DNA from: Schistocerca nitens
Lineage: Eukaryota > Arthropoda > Insecta > Orthoptera > Acrididae
Length of the DNA stretch: 64,000 bases
Direction of reading: 5' to 3'
NCBI RefSeq assembly: GCF_023898315.1
Contig: NC_064621.1
Coordinates: 12,708,501 to 12,772,500, forward strand
Position numbers and translations under genes: made by a program. The notes beneath the pieces are model-generated. The model was not told the DNA's origin. It ran no database searches and worked only from the letters and a program-made list of their open reading frames with translations. This document shows, in pieces, positions 50,216-61,992 of the stretch (position 1 is the stretch's first letter; each line of letters opens with the position of its first letter).

Positions 50216-50930
50216 ATTTAATTCCGATGCAATTTCTGTGTTTCTTCGTCAATGTGAAGGTCCAAGGGATACAGTAAACCTGCAGATGTGCATCGGAATG
50301 TAAAACTGGTGACACAGAAAACGCTAAAAATATAGTCATAAAGAAGACACTTTCTTCTTGTACTTAAATCGCCATTGTGCCTCTTATATTTAATTCCGAT
50401 GCAATTTCTGTGTTTCATCGTCACTGTGAAGGACCAAGGGATACAGTAAACCTGCAGAGGTGCATCGGAATGTAAAACTGGTGACACAGGAACGCTCAAA
50501 ACATACACCCAATGAAGACTCAGTTTTCTTGTACTTATGACGGCATTGTGTCTCTTATATTTAATTCCGATGCAATTTCTGTGTTTCATCGTCACTGTGA
50601 AGGTCCAGGGGATACAGTAAACCTGCAGAGGTGCATGGCAATGTAAAACTGGCGACACAGAAATCGCTCAAAACATATACAGTAGGAAGATTCAGTCTTC
50701 CTGTACTTAAGTCGGCATTGTGTCTCTTATATTTAATTCCGATGCAATTTCTGTGTTTCATCGTCAATGGGAAGGTCCAAGGGTACAGTAAACCTGCAGA
50801 GGTGCATCGGAATGTAAAACTGGTGACACAGGAAACGCTCAAAACCTACACCCTAAGAAGACTCAGTTTTATTGTACTTAAGTCGGCATTGTGTCTCTTA
50901 TATTTAATTCCGATGCTATTTCTGTGTTTC
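50216..50930. repeat. Four-monomer tandem duplication, copy 2
   Basis: Partner of 49,530-50,215, with added changes such as gctaaaaatatagtcataaag near 50,325 and cagttttattgtac near 50,870. The right end continues into the ggtcccgggg monomer, as in the 35-39 kb cassettes. Confidence 0.87.
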
Positions 50931-51299
50931 ATCGTCACTGTGAAGGTCCCGGGGATACAGTAAACCTGCAGAGGTGCATCGGAAGTTAAACTGGTGACAC
51001 AGGAAACGCTCAAATCATTAACAGTAGGAAGACTCAGTGTTCCTGTCCTTATGTCATCATTGTGTCTCTTATATTTAATTCCGATGCAATTTCTGTGTTT
51101 CATCGTCAATGGGAAGGTCGAAGTGATACAGAAAACGTGCAGAGGTGCATCGGAATGTAAAACTGGTGACACAGGAAACGCTCAAAACATAGACAGTAGG
51201 AAGACTCAGTCTTCCTGTACTTAAGTCATCATTGTGTCTCTTGTATTTAATTCCGATGCAATTTCTGTGTTTCATCGTCACTGTGAAGGTCCAAGGGAT
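50931..51299. repeat. c and a monomers between duplications
   Basis: About two monomers: the ggaagttaaactgg copy, a c-type unit (attaacagtagg, ccttatgtcatcattg) and an a-type unit with ggtcgaagtgatacagaaaac. Same order as at 36.2-36.5 kb. Confidence 0.82.
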
Positions 51300-52250
51300 A
51301 CAGTAAACCTGCAGAGGTGCATCGGAATTTAAAACTGATGATACAGGAAACGCTCAAAACATACACAGTAAGAAGACTCAGCCTTCTTGTACTTAAGTCG
51401 GCATTGTGTCTGTTATATTTACTTGCGATGCAATTTCTGTGTTTCTTCGTCAATGTGAAGGTCCAAGGGATACAGTAAACCAGCAGAGTTGCATCGGAAT
51501 GTGAAAGTGGTGACGCAGGAAACGATCAAACATGGACAGTATGAACACTCAGTCTTCTTGTACATATATCGTCAGTGTGTCGTTTACATTTAATTCCGAT
51601 GCAATTTCTGTGTTTCATCGTCAATGTGAAGGTCCAAGGGATACAGTAAACCTGCAGATGTGCATCGGAATGTAAAACTGGTGACACAGAAAACGCTCAA
51701 AACATAGACAGAAAGAAGACACTTTCTTCTTGTACTTATATCGCCATTGTGCCTCTTATATTTAATTCCGATGCAATTTCTGTGTTTCATCGTCACTGTG
51801 AAGGTCCAAGGGATACAGTAAACCTGCAGAGGTGCATCGGAATGTAAAACTGGTGATACAGGAAACGTTCAAAACATAGACAGTAGGAAGACTCAGACTG
51901 CCTGTACTTAAGTCGACATTGTGTCTCTTATATTTAATTCCGATGCAATTTCTGTGTTTCATCGTCAATGGGAAGGTCCAAGGGATACAGTAAACCTGCA
52001 GAGGTGCATCGGAATGTAAAACTGGTGACACACGAAGCGCTCAAAACATAGACCCTAAAAGACTCAGTTTTCTTGTACTTAAGTCGGCATTGTGTCTCTT
52101 ATATTTAATTCCGATGCAATTTCAGTGTTTCATTGTCACTGTAAGGGTCCAAGGGATACAGTAAACCTGCAGAGGTGCATCGGAATGTAAAACTGAAGAT
52201 ACAGGAAACGCTCAAACATAGACAGTAGGAAGACTCAGTCTTCCTGTACT
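51300..52250. repeat. 14-monomer-spaced duplication, copy 1
   Basis: Matches 53,703-54,655 at an offset of 2,403 bp. Order f, g (~51,540), e (~51,708), a/h (gttcaaaacatagacag, actgcc), i, a. It contains gatcaaacatgg at the g monomer instead of gctcaaacatgg, a variant also found at 37.1, 40.4, 53.9, 56.5, 58.6, 60.4 and 63.4 kb. Confidence 0.86.
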
Positions 52251-53702
52251 AAAGTCGGCATTGTGTCTCTTATATTTAATTCCGATGGAATTTCTGTGTT
52301 TCTTCGTCAATGTGAAGGTCCAAGGGATACAGTAAACCTGCAGAGGTGCATTGGAATGTAAAATTGGTGACACAGGAAACGCTCAAAGCATAGACCCTAA
52401 GAAGACTCAGTTTTCTTGTACTTAAGTCGGCGATGTGTCTTTTATATTTAATTTCGATGCAATTTCTCTGTTTCATCGCCACTGTGAAGGTCCAAGGGAT
52501 ACAGTAAACCTGCAGAGGTGCATCGGAATGTAAAACTGGTGACACAGGAATTACTCAAAACATAGACTGTAAGAAGACTCAGTTTTCTTGTACTTAAGTC
52601 GGCATTGCGTCTCTTATATTTATTTCTGATGCACTTTCTGTGTTTCATCGTACATGTGACGGTCCAAGGGATAGAGTAAACTTTCAGACGTGCATCGGAA
52701 TGTAAAACTGGAGACAGAGGAAACGCTCAAAACATCCGCAGTAGGAAGACTCAGCCTTCTTGTACTTAAGTCGGCATTGTGTCTGTTATATTTACTTGCG
52801 ATGCAATTTCTGTGTTTCATCGTCAATGTGAAGGTCCAAGGGATACAGTAAACCAGCAGAGGTGCATCGGAATGTGAAAGTGGTGACGCAGGAAACGCTC
52901 AAACATGGACAGTATGAACACTCAGTCTTCTTGTACTTATGTCGTCAGTGTGTCGTTTACATTTAATTCCAATGCAATTTCTGTGTTTCATCGTCAATGT
53001 GAAGGTCCAAGGGATACAGTAAACCTGCAGAAGTGCATCGGAATGTAAAACTGGTGACACAGGAAACGCTCAAGGCGTAGACAGCAACAAGACTCTGTCT
53101 TCTTTTACTTAAGTCGGCAGTGTGTCTCTTATATTTAATTCCGATGCAATTTCCGTGTTTCAACGTCAATGTGAAGGTCCAAGGGATACAGTAAGCCTGC
53201 AAATGTGCATCGGAATGTAAAACTGGTGACACAGAAAACGCTCAAAACATAGACAGAAAGAAGACACTTTCTTCTTGTACTTAAATCGCCATTGTGCCTC
53301 TTATATTTAATTCCGATGCAATTTCTGTGTTTCATCGTCACTGTGAAGGTCCAAGGGATACAGTAAACCAGCAGAGATGCATCGGAATGTAAAACTGGTG
53401 ACACAGGAACGCTCAAAACATACACCCTATGAAGACTCAGTTTTCTTGTACTTATGACGGCATTGTGTCTCTTATATTTAATTCCGATGCAATTTCTGTG
53501 TTTCATCGTCACTGTGAAGGTCCAGGGGATACAGTAAACCTGCAGAGGTGCATGGCAATGTAAAACTGGCGACACAGAAAACGCTCAAAACATATACAGT
53601 AGGAAGATTCAGTCTTCCTGTACTTAAGTCGGCATTGTGTCTCTTATATTTAAGTCCGATGCAATTTCTGAGTTTCATCGTCACTGTGAAGGTCCAAGGG
53701 AT
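52251..53702. repeat. Monomers between the 14-monomer-spaced copies
   Basis: About eight monomers: the tcgccactg unit, j, f, g (~52,913), d (~53,075), e (~53,255), b' and a'. This is another full j-f-g-d-e run, corresponding to 38,020-39,300 with small changes (for example cgtctcttatattt at ~52,609, cagcaacaagactctg at ~53,082). Confidence 0.83.
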
Positions 53703-54655
53703 ACAGTAAACCTGCAGAGGTGCATCGGAATGTAAAACTGATGATACAGGAAACGCTCAAAACATACACAGTAAGAAGACTCAGCCTTCTTGTACTTAAG
53801 TCGGCATTGTGTCTGTTATATTTACTTGCGATGCAATTTCTGTGTTTCTTCGTCAATGTGAAGGTCCAAGGGATACAGTAAACCAGCAGAGGTGCATCGG
53901 AATGTGAAAGTGGTGACGCAGGAAACGATCAAACATGGACAGTATGAACACTCAGTCTTCTTGTACTTATGTCGTCAGTGTGTCGTTTACATTTAATTCC
54001 GATGCAATTTCTGTGTTTCATCGTCAATGTGAAGGTCCAAGGGATACAGTAAACCTGCAGATGTGCATCGGAATGTAAAACTGGTGACACAGAAAACGCT
54101 CAAAACATAGACAGAAAGAAGACACTTTCTTCTTGTACTTAAATCGCCATTGTGCCTCCTATATTTAATTCCGATGCAATTTCTGTGTTTCATCGTCACT
54201 GTGAAGGTCCAAGGGATACAGTAAACCTGCAGAGGTGCATCGGAATGTAAAACTGGTGATACAGGAAACGTTCAAAACAAAGACAGTAGGAAGACTCAGT
54301 CTGCCTGTACTTAAGTCGACATTGTGTCTCTTATATTTAATTCCGATGCAATTTCTGTGTTTCATCGTCAGTGGGAAGGTCCAAGGGATACAGTAAACCT
54401 GCAGAGGTGCATCGGAATGTAAAACTGGTGACACAGGAAGCGCTCAAAACATAGACCCTAAAAGACTCAGTTTTCTTGTACTTAAGTCGGCATTGTGTCT
54501 CTTATATTTAATTCCGATACAATTTCAGTGTTTCATTGTCACTGTAAGGGTCCAAGGGATACAGTAAACCTGCAGAGGTGCATCGGAATGTAAAACTGAA
54601 GATACAGGAAACGCTCAAAACATAGACAGTAGGAAGACTCAGTCTTCCTGTACTT
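53703..54655. repeat. 14-monomer-spaced duplication, copy 2
   Basis: Partner of 51,300-52,250. Differences seen include cgtcagtggg for cgtcaatggg near 54,367 and ttccgatacaatttc near 54,513. The match ends near 54,655 in the dyad-to-cttaag region. Confidence 0.86.
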
Positions 54656-55437
54656 AAGTCGGCAATGTGTCCTTTATATTTAATTCCGATGCAATTTCTG
54701 TGTTTCATCGTCAATGGGAAGGTCCAAGTGATACAGAAAACCTGCAGAGCTGCATCGGAATGTAAAACTGGTGACACAGGAAACGCTCAAAACATAGACA
54801 GTAGGAAGACTCAGTCTTCCTGTACTTAAGTCATCATTGTGTCTCTTGTATTTAATTCCGATGCAATTTCTGTGTTTCATCGTCACTGTGAAGGTCCAAG
54901 GGATACAGTAAACCTGCAGAGGTGCATCGGAATGTAAAACCGATGATGCAGGAAACGCTCAAAACATAGACAGCAGGAAGACTCAGTCTTCCTGTACTTA
55001 TGTCGGCATTGTGTCTCTTATATTTAATTCCATTGCAATTTCTGTGTTTCTTCGTCAATGTGAAGGTCCAAGAGATACAGTAAACCTGCAGAGGTGCATT
55101 GGAATGTAAAACTGGTGACACAGGAAACGCTCAAAACATAGACCCTAAGAAGACTCAGTTTTCTTGTACTTAAGTCGGCAATGTGTCTCTTATATTTAAT
55201 TTCGATGCAATTTCTCTGTTTCATCGCCACTGTGAAGGTCCTAGGGATACAGCAAACCTGCAGAGGTGCGTCGGAATGTAAAACTGGTGACACAGGAATT
55301 ACTCAAAACATAGACTGTAAGGAGACTCAGTTTTCTTGTACTTAAGTCGGCATTGTGTCTCTTATATTTATTTCTGATGCACTTTCTGTGTTTCATCGTA
55401 CATGTGACGGTCCAAGGGATAGAGTAAACTTTCAGAC
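54656..55437. repeat. HOR-derived monomers
   Basis: About five monomers matching 37,500-38,270: the ggtccaagtgatacag unit, the gtcatcattg unit, ttccattgc, tcgccactg and j (catagactgtaagg at ~55,310). The run is broken at ~55,438, where f would be expected. Confidence 0.83.
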
Positions 55438-57071
55438 GTGCATCGGAATGTAAAACTGGTGACACAGGAAACGCTCAAAACCTACACCCTAAGAAGACTC
55501 AGTTTTCTTGTACTTAAGTCGGCATTGTGTCTCTTATATTTAATTCCGATGCAATTTCTGTGTTTCATCGTCACTGTGAAGGTCCCCGGGATACAGTAAA
55601 CCTGCAGATGTGCATCGGAAGTAAAACTGGTGACACAGGAAACGCTCAAATCATTAACAGTAGGAAGACTCAGTGTTCCTGTCCTTAAGTCATCATTGTG
55701 TCTCTTATATTTAATTCCGATGCAATTTCTGTGTTTCATCGTCAATGGGAAGGTCGAAGTGATACAGAAAACCTGCAGAGGTGCATCGGAATGTAAAACT
55801 ACTGACACAGGAAACGCTCAAAACATAGACAGTAGGAAGACTCAGTCTTCCTGTACTTAAGTCATCATTGTGTCTCTTGTATTTAATTCCGATGCAATTT
55901 CTGTGCTTCATCGTCACTGTGAAGGTCCAAGGGATACAGTAAACCTGCAGAGGTGCATCGGAATGTAAAACTGATGATACAGGAAACGCTCAAAACATAG
56001 ACAGTAGGAGGACTCAGTCTTCCTGTACTTGAGTCGGCATTGTGTCTCTTATATTTAATTCCGATGCAATTTCTGTGTTTCTTCGTCAATGTGAAGGTCC
56101 AAGGGATACAGTAAACCTGCAGAGGTGCATTGGAATGTAAAACTGGTGACACAGGAAACGCTCAAAACGTAGACCCTAAGAAGACTCAGTTTTCTTGTAC
56201 TTAAGTCGGCAATGTGTCTCTTATATTTAATTCCGATGCAATTTCTGTGTTTCATCGTCACTGTGAAGGTCCAAGGGATACAGTAAACCTGCAGAGGTGC
56301 ATCGGAATGTAAAACTGATGATCCAGGAAACGCTCAAAACATACACAGTAAGAAGACTCAGCCTTCTTGTACTTAAGTCGGCATTGTGTCTGTTATATTT
56401 ACTTGCGATGCAATTTCTGTGTTTCTTCGTCAATGTGAAGGTCAAAGGGATACAGTAAACCAGCAGAGGTGCTTCGGAATGTGAAAGTGGTGACGCAGGA
56501 AACGATCAAACATGGACAGTATGAACACTCAGTCTTCTTGTACTTATGTCGTCAGTGTGTCGTTTACATTTAATTCCGATGCAATTTCTGTGTTTCATCG
56601 TCAATGTGAAGGTCCAAGGGTTACAGTAAACCTGCAGAGGTGCATCGGAATGTAAAACTGATGACACAGGAAACGCTCAAAACATAGACAGTAGGAAGAC
56701 TCAGTCTTCCTGTACTTAAGTCGACATTGTGTCTCTTATATTTAATTCCGATGCAATTTCTGTGTTTCTTCGACAATGTGAAGGTCCAAGGGATACAGTA
56801 AACCTGCAGAGGTGCATTGGAATGTAAAACTGGTGACACAGGAAACGCTCAAAACATAGACCCTAAGAAGACTCAGTTTTCTTGTACTTAAGTTGGCAAT
56901 GTGTCTCTTATATTTAATCCAGATGCAATTTCTGTGTTTCATCGTCACTGTGAAGGTCCAAGGGATACAGTAAACCTGCAGAGGTGCATCGGAATGTAAA
57001 ACTGGTGACACAGGAATCACTCAAACATAGACTGTAAGAAGACTCAGTTTTCTTGTACTTAAGTCGGCATT
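55438..57071. repeat. 23-monomer-spaced duplication, copy 1
   Basis: Matches 59,387-61,020 at an offset of 3,949 bp. Markers: aaactactgacacagg, aacgatcaaacatgg, gaggtgcttcgg, ttaatccagatgc. Similarity stops at ~57,071/61,020, just 3' of the dyad, where copy 1 goes on to tttctgatgcac and copy 2 to ttaattccgatgc. Confidence 0.88.
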
Positions 57072-59074
57072 GTGCCTCTTATATTTATTTCTGATGCACT
57101 TTCTGTGTCTCATCGTACATGTGGCGGTCCAAGGGATACAGTTAACTTACAGACGTGCATCGGAATGTAAAACTGGAGACAGAGGAAACGCTCAAAACAT
57201 ACACAGTAAGAAGACTCAGCCTTCTTGTACTTAAGTCGGCATTGTGTCTGTTATATTTACTTGCGATGCAATTTCTGTGTTTCATCGTCAATGTGAAGGT
57301 CCAAGGATACAGTAAACCAGCAGAGGTGCATCGGAATGTGAAAGTGGTGACGCAGGAAACGCTCAAACATGGACAGTATGATCACTCAGTCTTCTTGTAC
57401 TTATGTCGTCAGTGTGTCGTTTACATTTAATTCCGATGCAATTTCTGTGTTTCATCGTCAATGTGAAGGTCCAAGGGATACAGTAAACCTGCAGAAGTGC
57501 ATCGGAATGTAAAACTGGTGACACAGGAAACGCTCAAATCATTAACAGTAGGAAGACTCAGTGTTCCTGTCCTTAAGTCATCATTGTGTCTCTTATATTT
57601 AATTCCGATGCAATTTCTGTGTTTCATCGTCAATGGGAAGGTCGAAGTGATACAGAAAACCTGCAGAGCTGCATCGGAATGTAAAACTGGTGACACAGGA
57701 AACGCTCAAAACATAGACAGTAGGAAGACTCAGTCTTCCTGTACTTAAGACATCATTGTGTCTCTTGTATTTAATTCCGATGCAATTTCTGTGTTTCATC
57801 GTCACTGTGAAGGTCCAAGGGATACAGTAAACCTGCAGAGGTGCATCGGAATGTAAAACCGATGATACAGGAAACGCTCAAAACATAGACAGTAGGAAGA
57901 CTCAGTCTTCCTGTACTTATGTCGGCATTGTGTCTCTTATATTTAATTCCGATGCAATTTCTGTGTTTCATCGTCAATGGGAAGGTCCAAGGGATACAGT
58001 AAACCTGCAGAGGTGCATCGGAATGTAAAACTGATGATACAGGAAACGCTCAAAGCATAGACAGTAGGAAGACTCAGTCTTCCTGTACTTGAGTCGGCAT
58101 TGTGTCTCTTATATTTAATTCCGATGCAATTTCTGTGTTTCTTCGTCAATGTGAAGGTCCAAGGGATACAGTAAACCTGCAGAGGTGCATTGGAATGTAA
58201 AACTGGTGACACAGGAAACGCTCAGAACATAGACCCTAAGAAGACTCAGTTTTCTTGTACTTAAGTCGGCAATGTGTCTCTTATATTTAATTCCGATGCA
58301 ATTTCTGTGTTTCATCGTCACTGTGAAGGTCCAAGGGATACAGTAAACCTGCAGAGGTGCATCGGAATGTAATACTGATGATACAGGAAACGCTCAAAAC
58401 ATACACAGTAAGAAGACTCAGCCTTCTTGTACTTAAGTCGGCATTGTGTCTGTTATATTTACTTGCGATGCAATATCTGTGTTTCTTCGTCAATGTGAAG
58501 GTCCAAGGGATACAGTAAACCAGCAGAGGTGCTTCGGAATGTGAAAGTGGTGACGCAGGAAACGATCAAACATGGACAGTATGAACACTCAGTCTTCTTG
58601 TACTTATGTCGTCAGTGTGTCGTTTACATTTAATTCCGATGCAATTTCTGTGTTTCATCGTCAATGTGAAGGTCCAAGAGATACAGTAAACCTGCAGAAG
58701 TGCATCGGAATCTAAAACTGATGACACAGGAAACGCTCAAGGCGTAGAAATCAAGAAGACTCTGTCTTCTTGTACTTAAGTCGGCAGTGTGTCTCTTATA
58801 TTTAATTCCGATGCAATTTCCGTGTTTCAACGTCAATATGAAGGTCCAAGGGATACAGTAAACCTGCAGAGGTGCATCGGAATGTAAAACTGGTGACACA
58901 GGAACGCTCAAAACATACACCCTATGAAGACTCAGTTTTCTTGTACTTATGACGGCATTCTGTCTCTTATATTTAATTCCGATGCAATTTCTGTGTTTCA
59001 TCGTCCCTGTGGAAGTCCAGGGGATACAGTAAACCTGCAGAGGTGCATAGCAATGTAAAACTGGCGACACAGAA
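57072..59074. repeat. Satellite between the end-of-window HOR copies
   Basis: About 12 monomers: j-f-g (~57,378) leading into c, a and b units, a second f-g (~58,580) with d (~58,740), then b'. ~56,930-57,745 matches ~61,393-62,208 at about 4,464 bp (26 monomers). ~58,115-58,620 repeats 56,055-56,560 at 12 monomers. Confidence 0.82.
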
Positions 59075-61992
59075 AACGCTCAAATCATTAACAGTAGGAA
59101 GACTCAGTGTTCCTGTCCTTAAGTCATCATTGTGTCTCTTATATTTAATTCCGATGCAATTTCTGTGTTTCATCGTCAATGGGAAGGTCGAAGTGATACA
59201 GAAAACCTGCAGAGGTGCATCGGAATGTAAAACTGGTGACACAGGAAACGCTCAAAACATAGACAGTAGGAAGACTCAGTGTTCCTGTCCTTAAGTCATC
59301 ATTGTGCCTCTTATATTAAATTCCGATGCAATTTCTGTGTATCATCGTCAATGGGAAGGTCGAAGTGATACAGAAAACCTGCAGAGGTGCATCGGAATGT
59401 AAAACTGGTGACACAGGAAACGCTCAAAACCTACACCCTAAGAAGACTCAGTTTTCTTGTACTTAAGTCGGCATTGTGTCTCTTATATTTAATTCCGATG
59501 CAATTTCTGTGTTTCATAGTCACTGTGAAGGTCCCGGGGATACAGTAAACCTGCAGAGGTGCATCGGAAGTAAAACTGGTGACACAGGAAACGCTCAAAT
59601 CATTAACAGTAGGAAGACTCAGTGTTCCTGTCCATAAGTCATCATTGTGTCTCTTATATTTAATTCCGATGCAATTTCTGTGTTTCATCGTCAATGGGAA
59701 GGTCGAAGTGATACAGAAAACCTGCAGAGGTGCATCGGAATGTAAAACTACTGACACAGGAAACGACCAAAACATAGACAGTGGGAAGAATCAGTCTTCC
59801 TGTACTTAAGTCATCATTGTGTCTCTTGTATTTAATTCCGATGCAATTTCTGTGCTTCATCGTCACTGTGAAGGTCCAAGGGATACAGTAAACCTGCAGA
59901 GGTGCATCGGAATGTAAAACTGATGATACAGGAAACGCTCAAAACATAGACAGTAGGAAGACTCAGTCTTCCTGTACTTGAGTCGGCATTGTGTCTCTTA
60001 TATTTAATTCCGATGCAATTTCTGTGTTTCTTCGTCAATGTGAAGGTCCAAGGGATACAGTAAACCTGCAGAGGTGCATTGGAATGTAAAACTGGTGACA
60101 CAGGAAACGCTCAAAACATAGACCCTAAGAAGACTCAGTTTTCTTGTACTAAAGTCGGCAATGTGTCTCTTATATTTAATTCCGATGCAATTTCTGTGTT
60201 TCATCGTCACTGTGAAGGTCCAAGGGATACAGTAAACCTGCAGAGGTGCATCGGAATGTAAAACTGATGATACAGGAAACGCTCAAAACATACACAGTAA
60301 GAAGACTCAGCGTTCTTGTACTTAAGTCGGCATTGTGTCTGTTATATTTACTTGCGATGCAATTTCTGTGTTTCTTCGTCAATGTGAAGGTCCAAGGGAT
60401 ACAGTAAACCAGCAGAGGTGCTTCGGAATGTGAAAGTGGTGACGAAGGAAACGATCAAACATGGACAGTATGAACACTCAGTCTTCTTGTACTTATGTCG
60501 TCAGTGTGTCGTTTACATTTAATTCCGATGCAATTTCTGTGTTTCATCGTCAATGTGAAGGTCCAAGTGTTACAGTAAACCTGCAGAGGTGCATCGGAAT
60601 GTAAAACTGGTGACACAGGAAACGCTCAAAACATAGACAGTAGGAAGACTCACTCTTCCTGTACTTAAGTCGACATTGTGTCTCTTATATTTAATTCCGA
60701 TGCAATTTCTGTGTTTCTTCGTCAATGTGAAGGTCCAAGGGATACAGTAAACCTGCAGAGGTGCATTGGAATGTAAAACTGGTGACACAGGAAACGCTCA
60801 AAACATAGACCCTAAGAAGACTCAGTTTTCTTGTACTTAAGTTGGCAATGTGTCTCTTATATTTAATCCAGATGCAATTTCTGTGTTTCATCGTCACTGT
60901 GAAGGTCCAAGGGATACAGTAAACCTGCAGAGGTGCATCGGAATGTAAAACTGGTGACACAGGAATCACTCAAACATAGACTGTAAGAAGACTCAGTTTT
61001 CTTGTACTTAAGTCGGCATTGTGTCTCTTATATTTAATTCCGATGCAATTTCTGTGTTTCATCGTCACTGTGAAGGTCCTGGGGATACAGTAAACCTGCA
61101 GAGGTGCATCGGAAGTAAAACTGGTGACACAGGAAACGCTCAAATCATTAACAGTAGGAAGACTCAGTGTTCCTGTCCTTAAGTCATCATTGTGTCTCTT
61201 ATATTTAATTCCGATGCAATTTCTGTGTTTCATCGTCAATGGGAAGGTCGAAGTGATACAGAAAACCTGCAGAGGTGCATCGGAATGTAAAACTACTGAC
61301 ACAGGAAACGCTCAAAACATAGACAGTAGGAAGACTCAGTCTTCCTGTACTTAAGTCATCATTGTGTCTCTTGTATTTAATTCTGATGCAATTTCTGTGT
61401 TTCATCGTCACTGTGAAGGTCCAAGGGATACAGTAAACCTGCAGAGGTGCATCGGAATGTAAAACTGGTGACACAGGAATCACTCAAACATAGATTGTAA
61501 GAAGACTCAGTTTTCTTGTACTTAAGTCGGCATTGTGTCTCTTATATTTATTTCTGATGCACTTTCTGTGTCTCATCGTACATGTGGCGGTCCAAGGGAT
61601 ACAGTTAACTTACAGACGTGCATCGGAATGTAAAACTGGAGACAGAGGAAACGCTCAAAAGATACACAGTAAGAAGACTCAGCCTTCTTGTACTTAAGTC
61701 GGCATTGTGTCTCTTATATTTAATTCCGATGCAATTTATGTGTTTCATGGTCAATGTGAAGGTCCAAGGGATACAGTAAACCAGCAGAGGTGCATCGGAA
61801 TGTGAAAGTGGTGACGCAGGAAACGCTCAAACATGGACAGTATGATCACTCAGTCTTCTTGTACTTATGTCGTCAGTGTGTCGTTTACATTTAATTCCGA
61901 TGCAATTTCTGTGTTTCATCGTCAATGTGAAGGTCCAAGGGATACAGTAAACCTGCAGAAGTGCATCGGAATGTAAAACTGGTGACACAGGA
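59075..61992. repeat. 17-mer higher-order repeat, copy 1
   Basis: A 17-monomer unit (about 2,913-2,918 bp) followed directly by a second copy. It begins at gctcaaatcattaac and contains two c units, the cctacaccctaag and ggtcccgggg pair, the ctactgacac unit, f, g (~60,469) and a/b units. It overlaps the 23-mer-spaced copy at 59,387-61,020. Confidence 0.88.
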
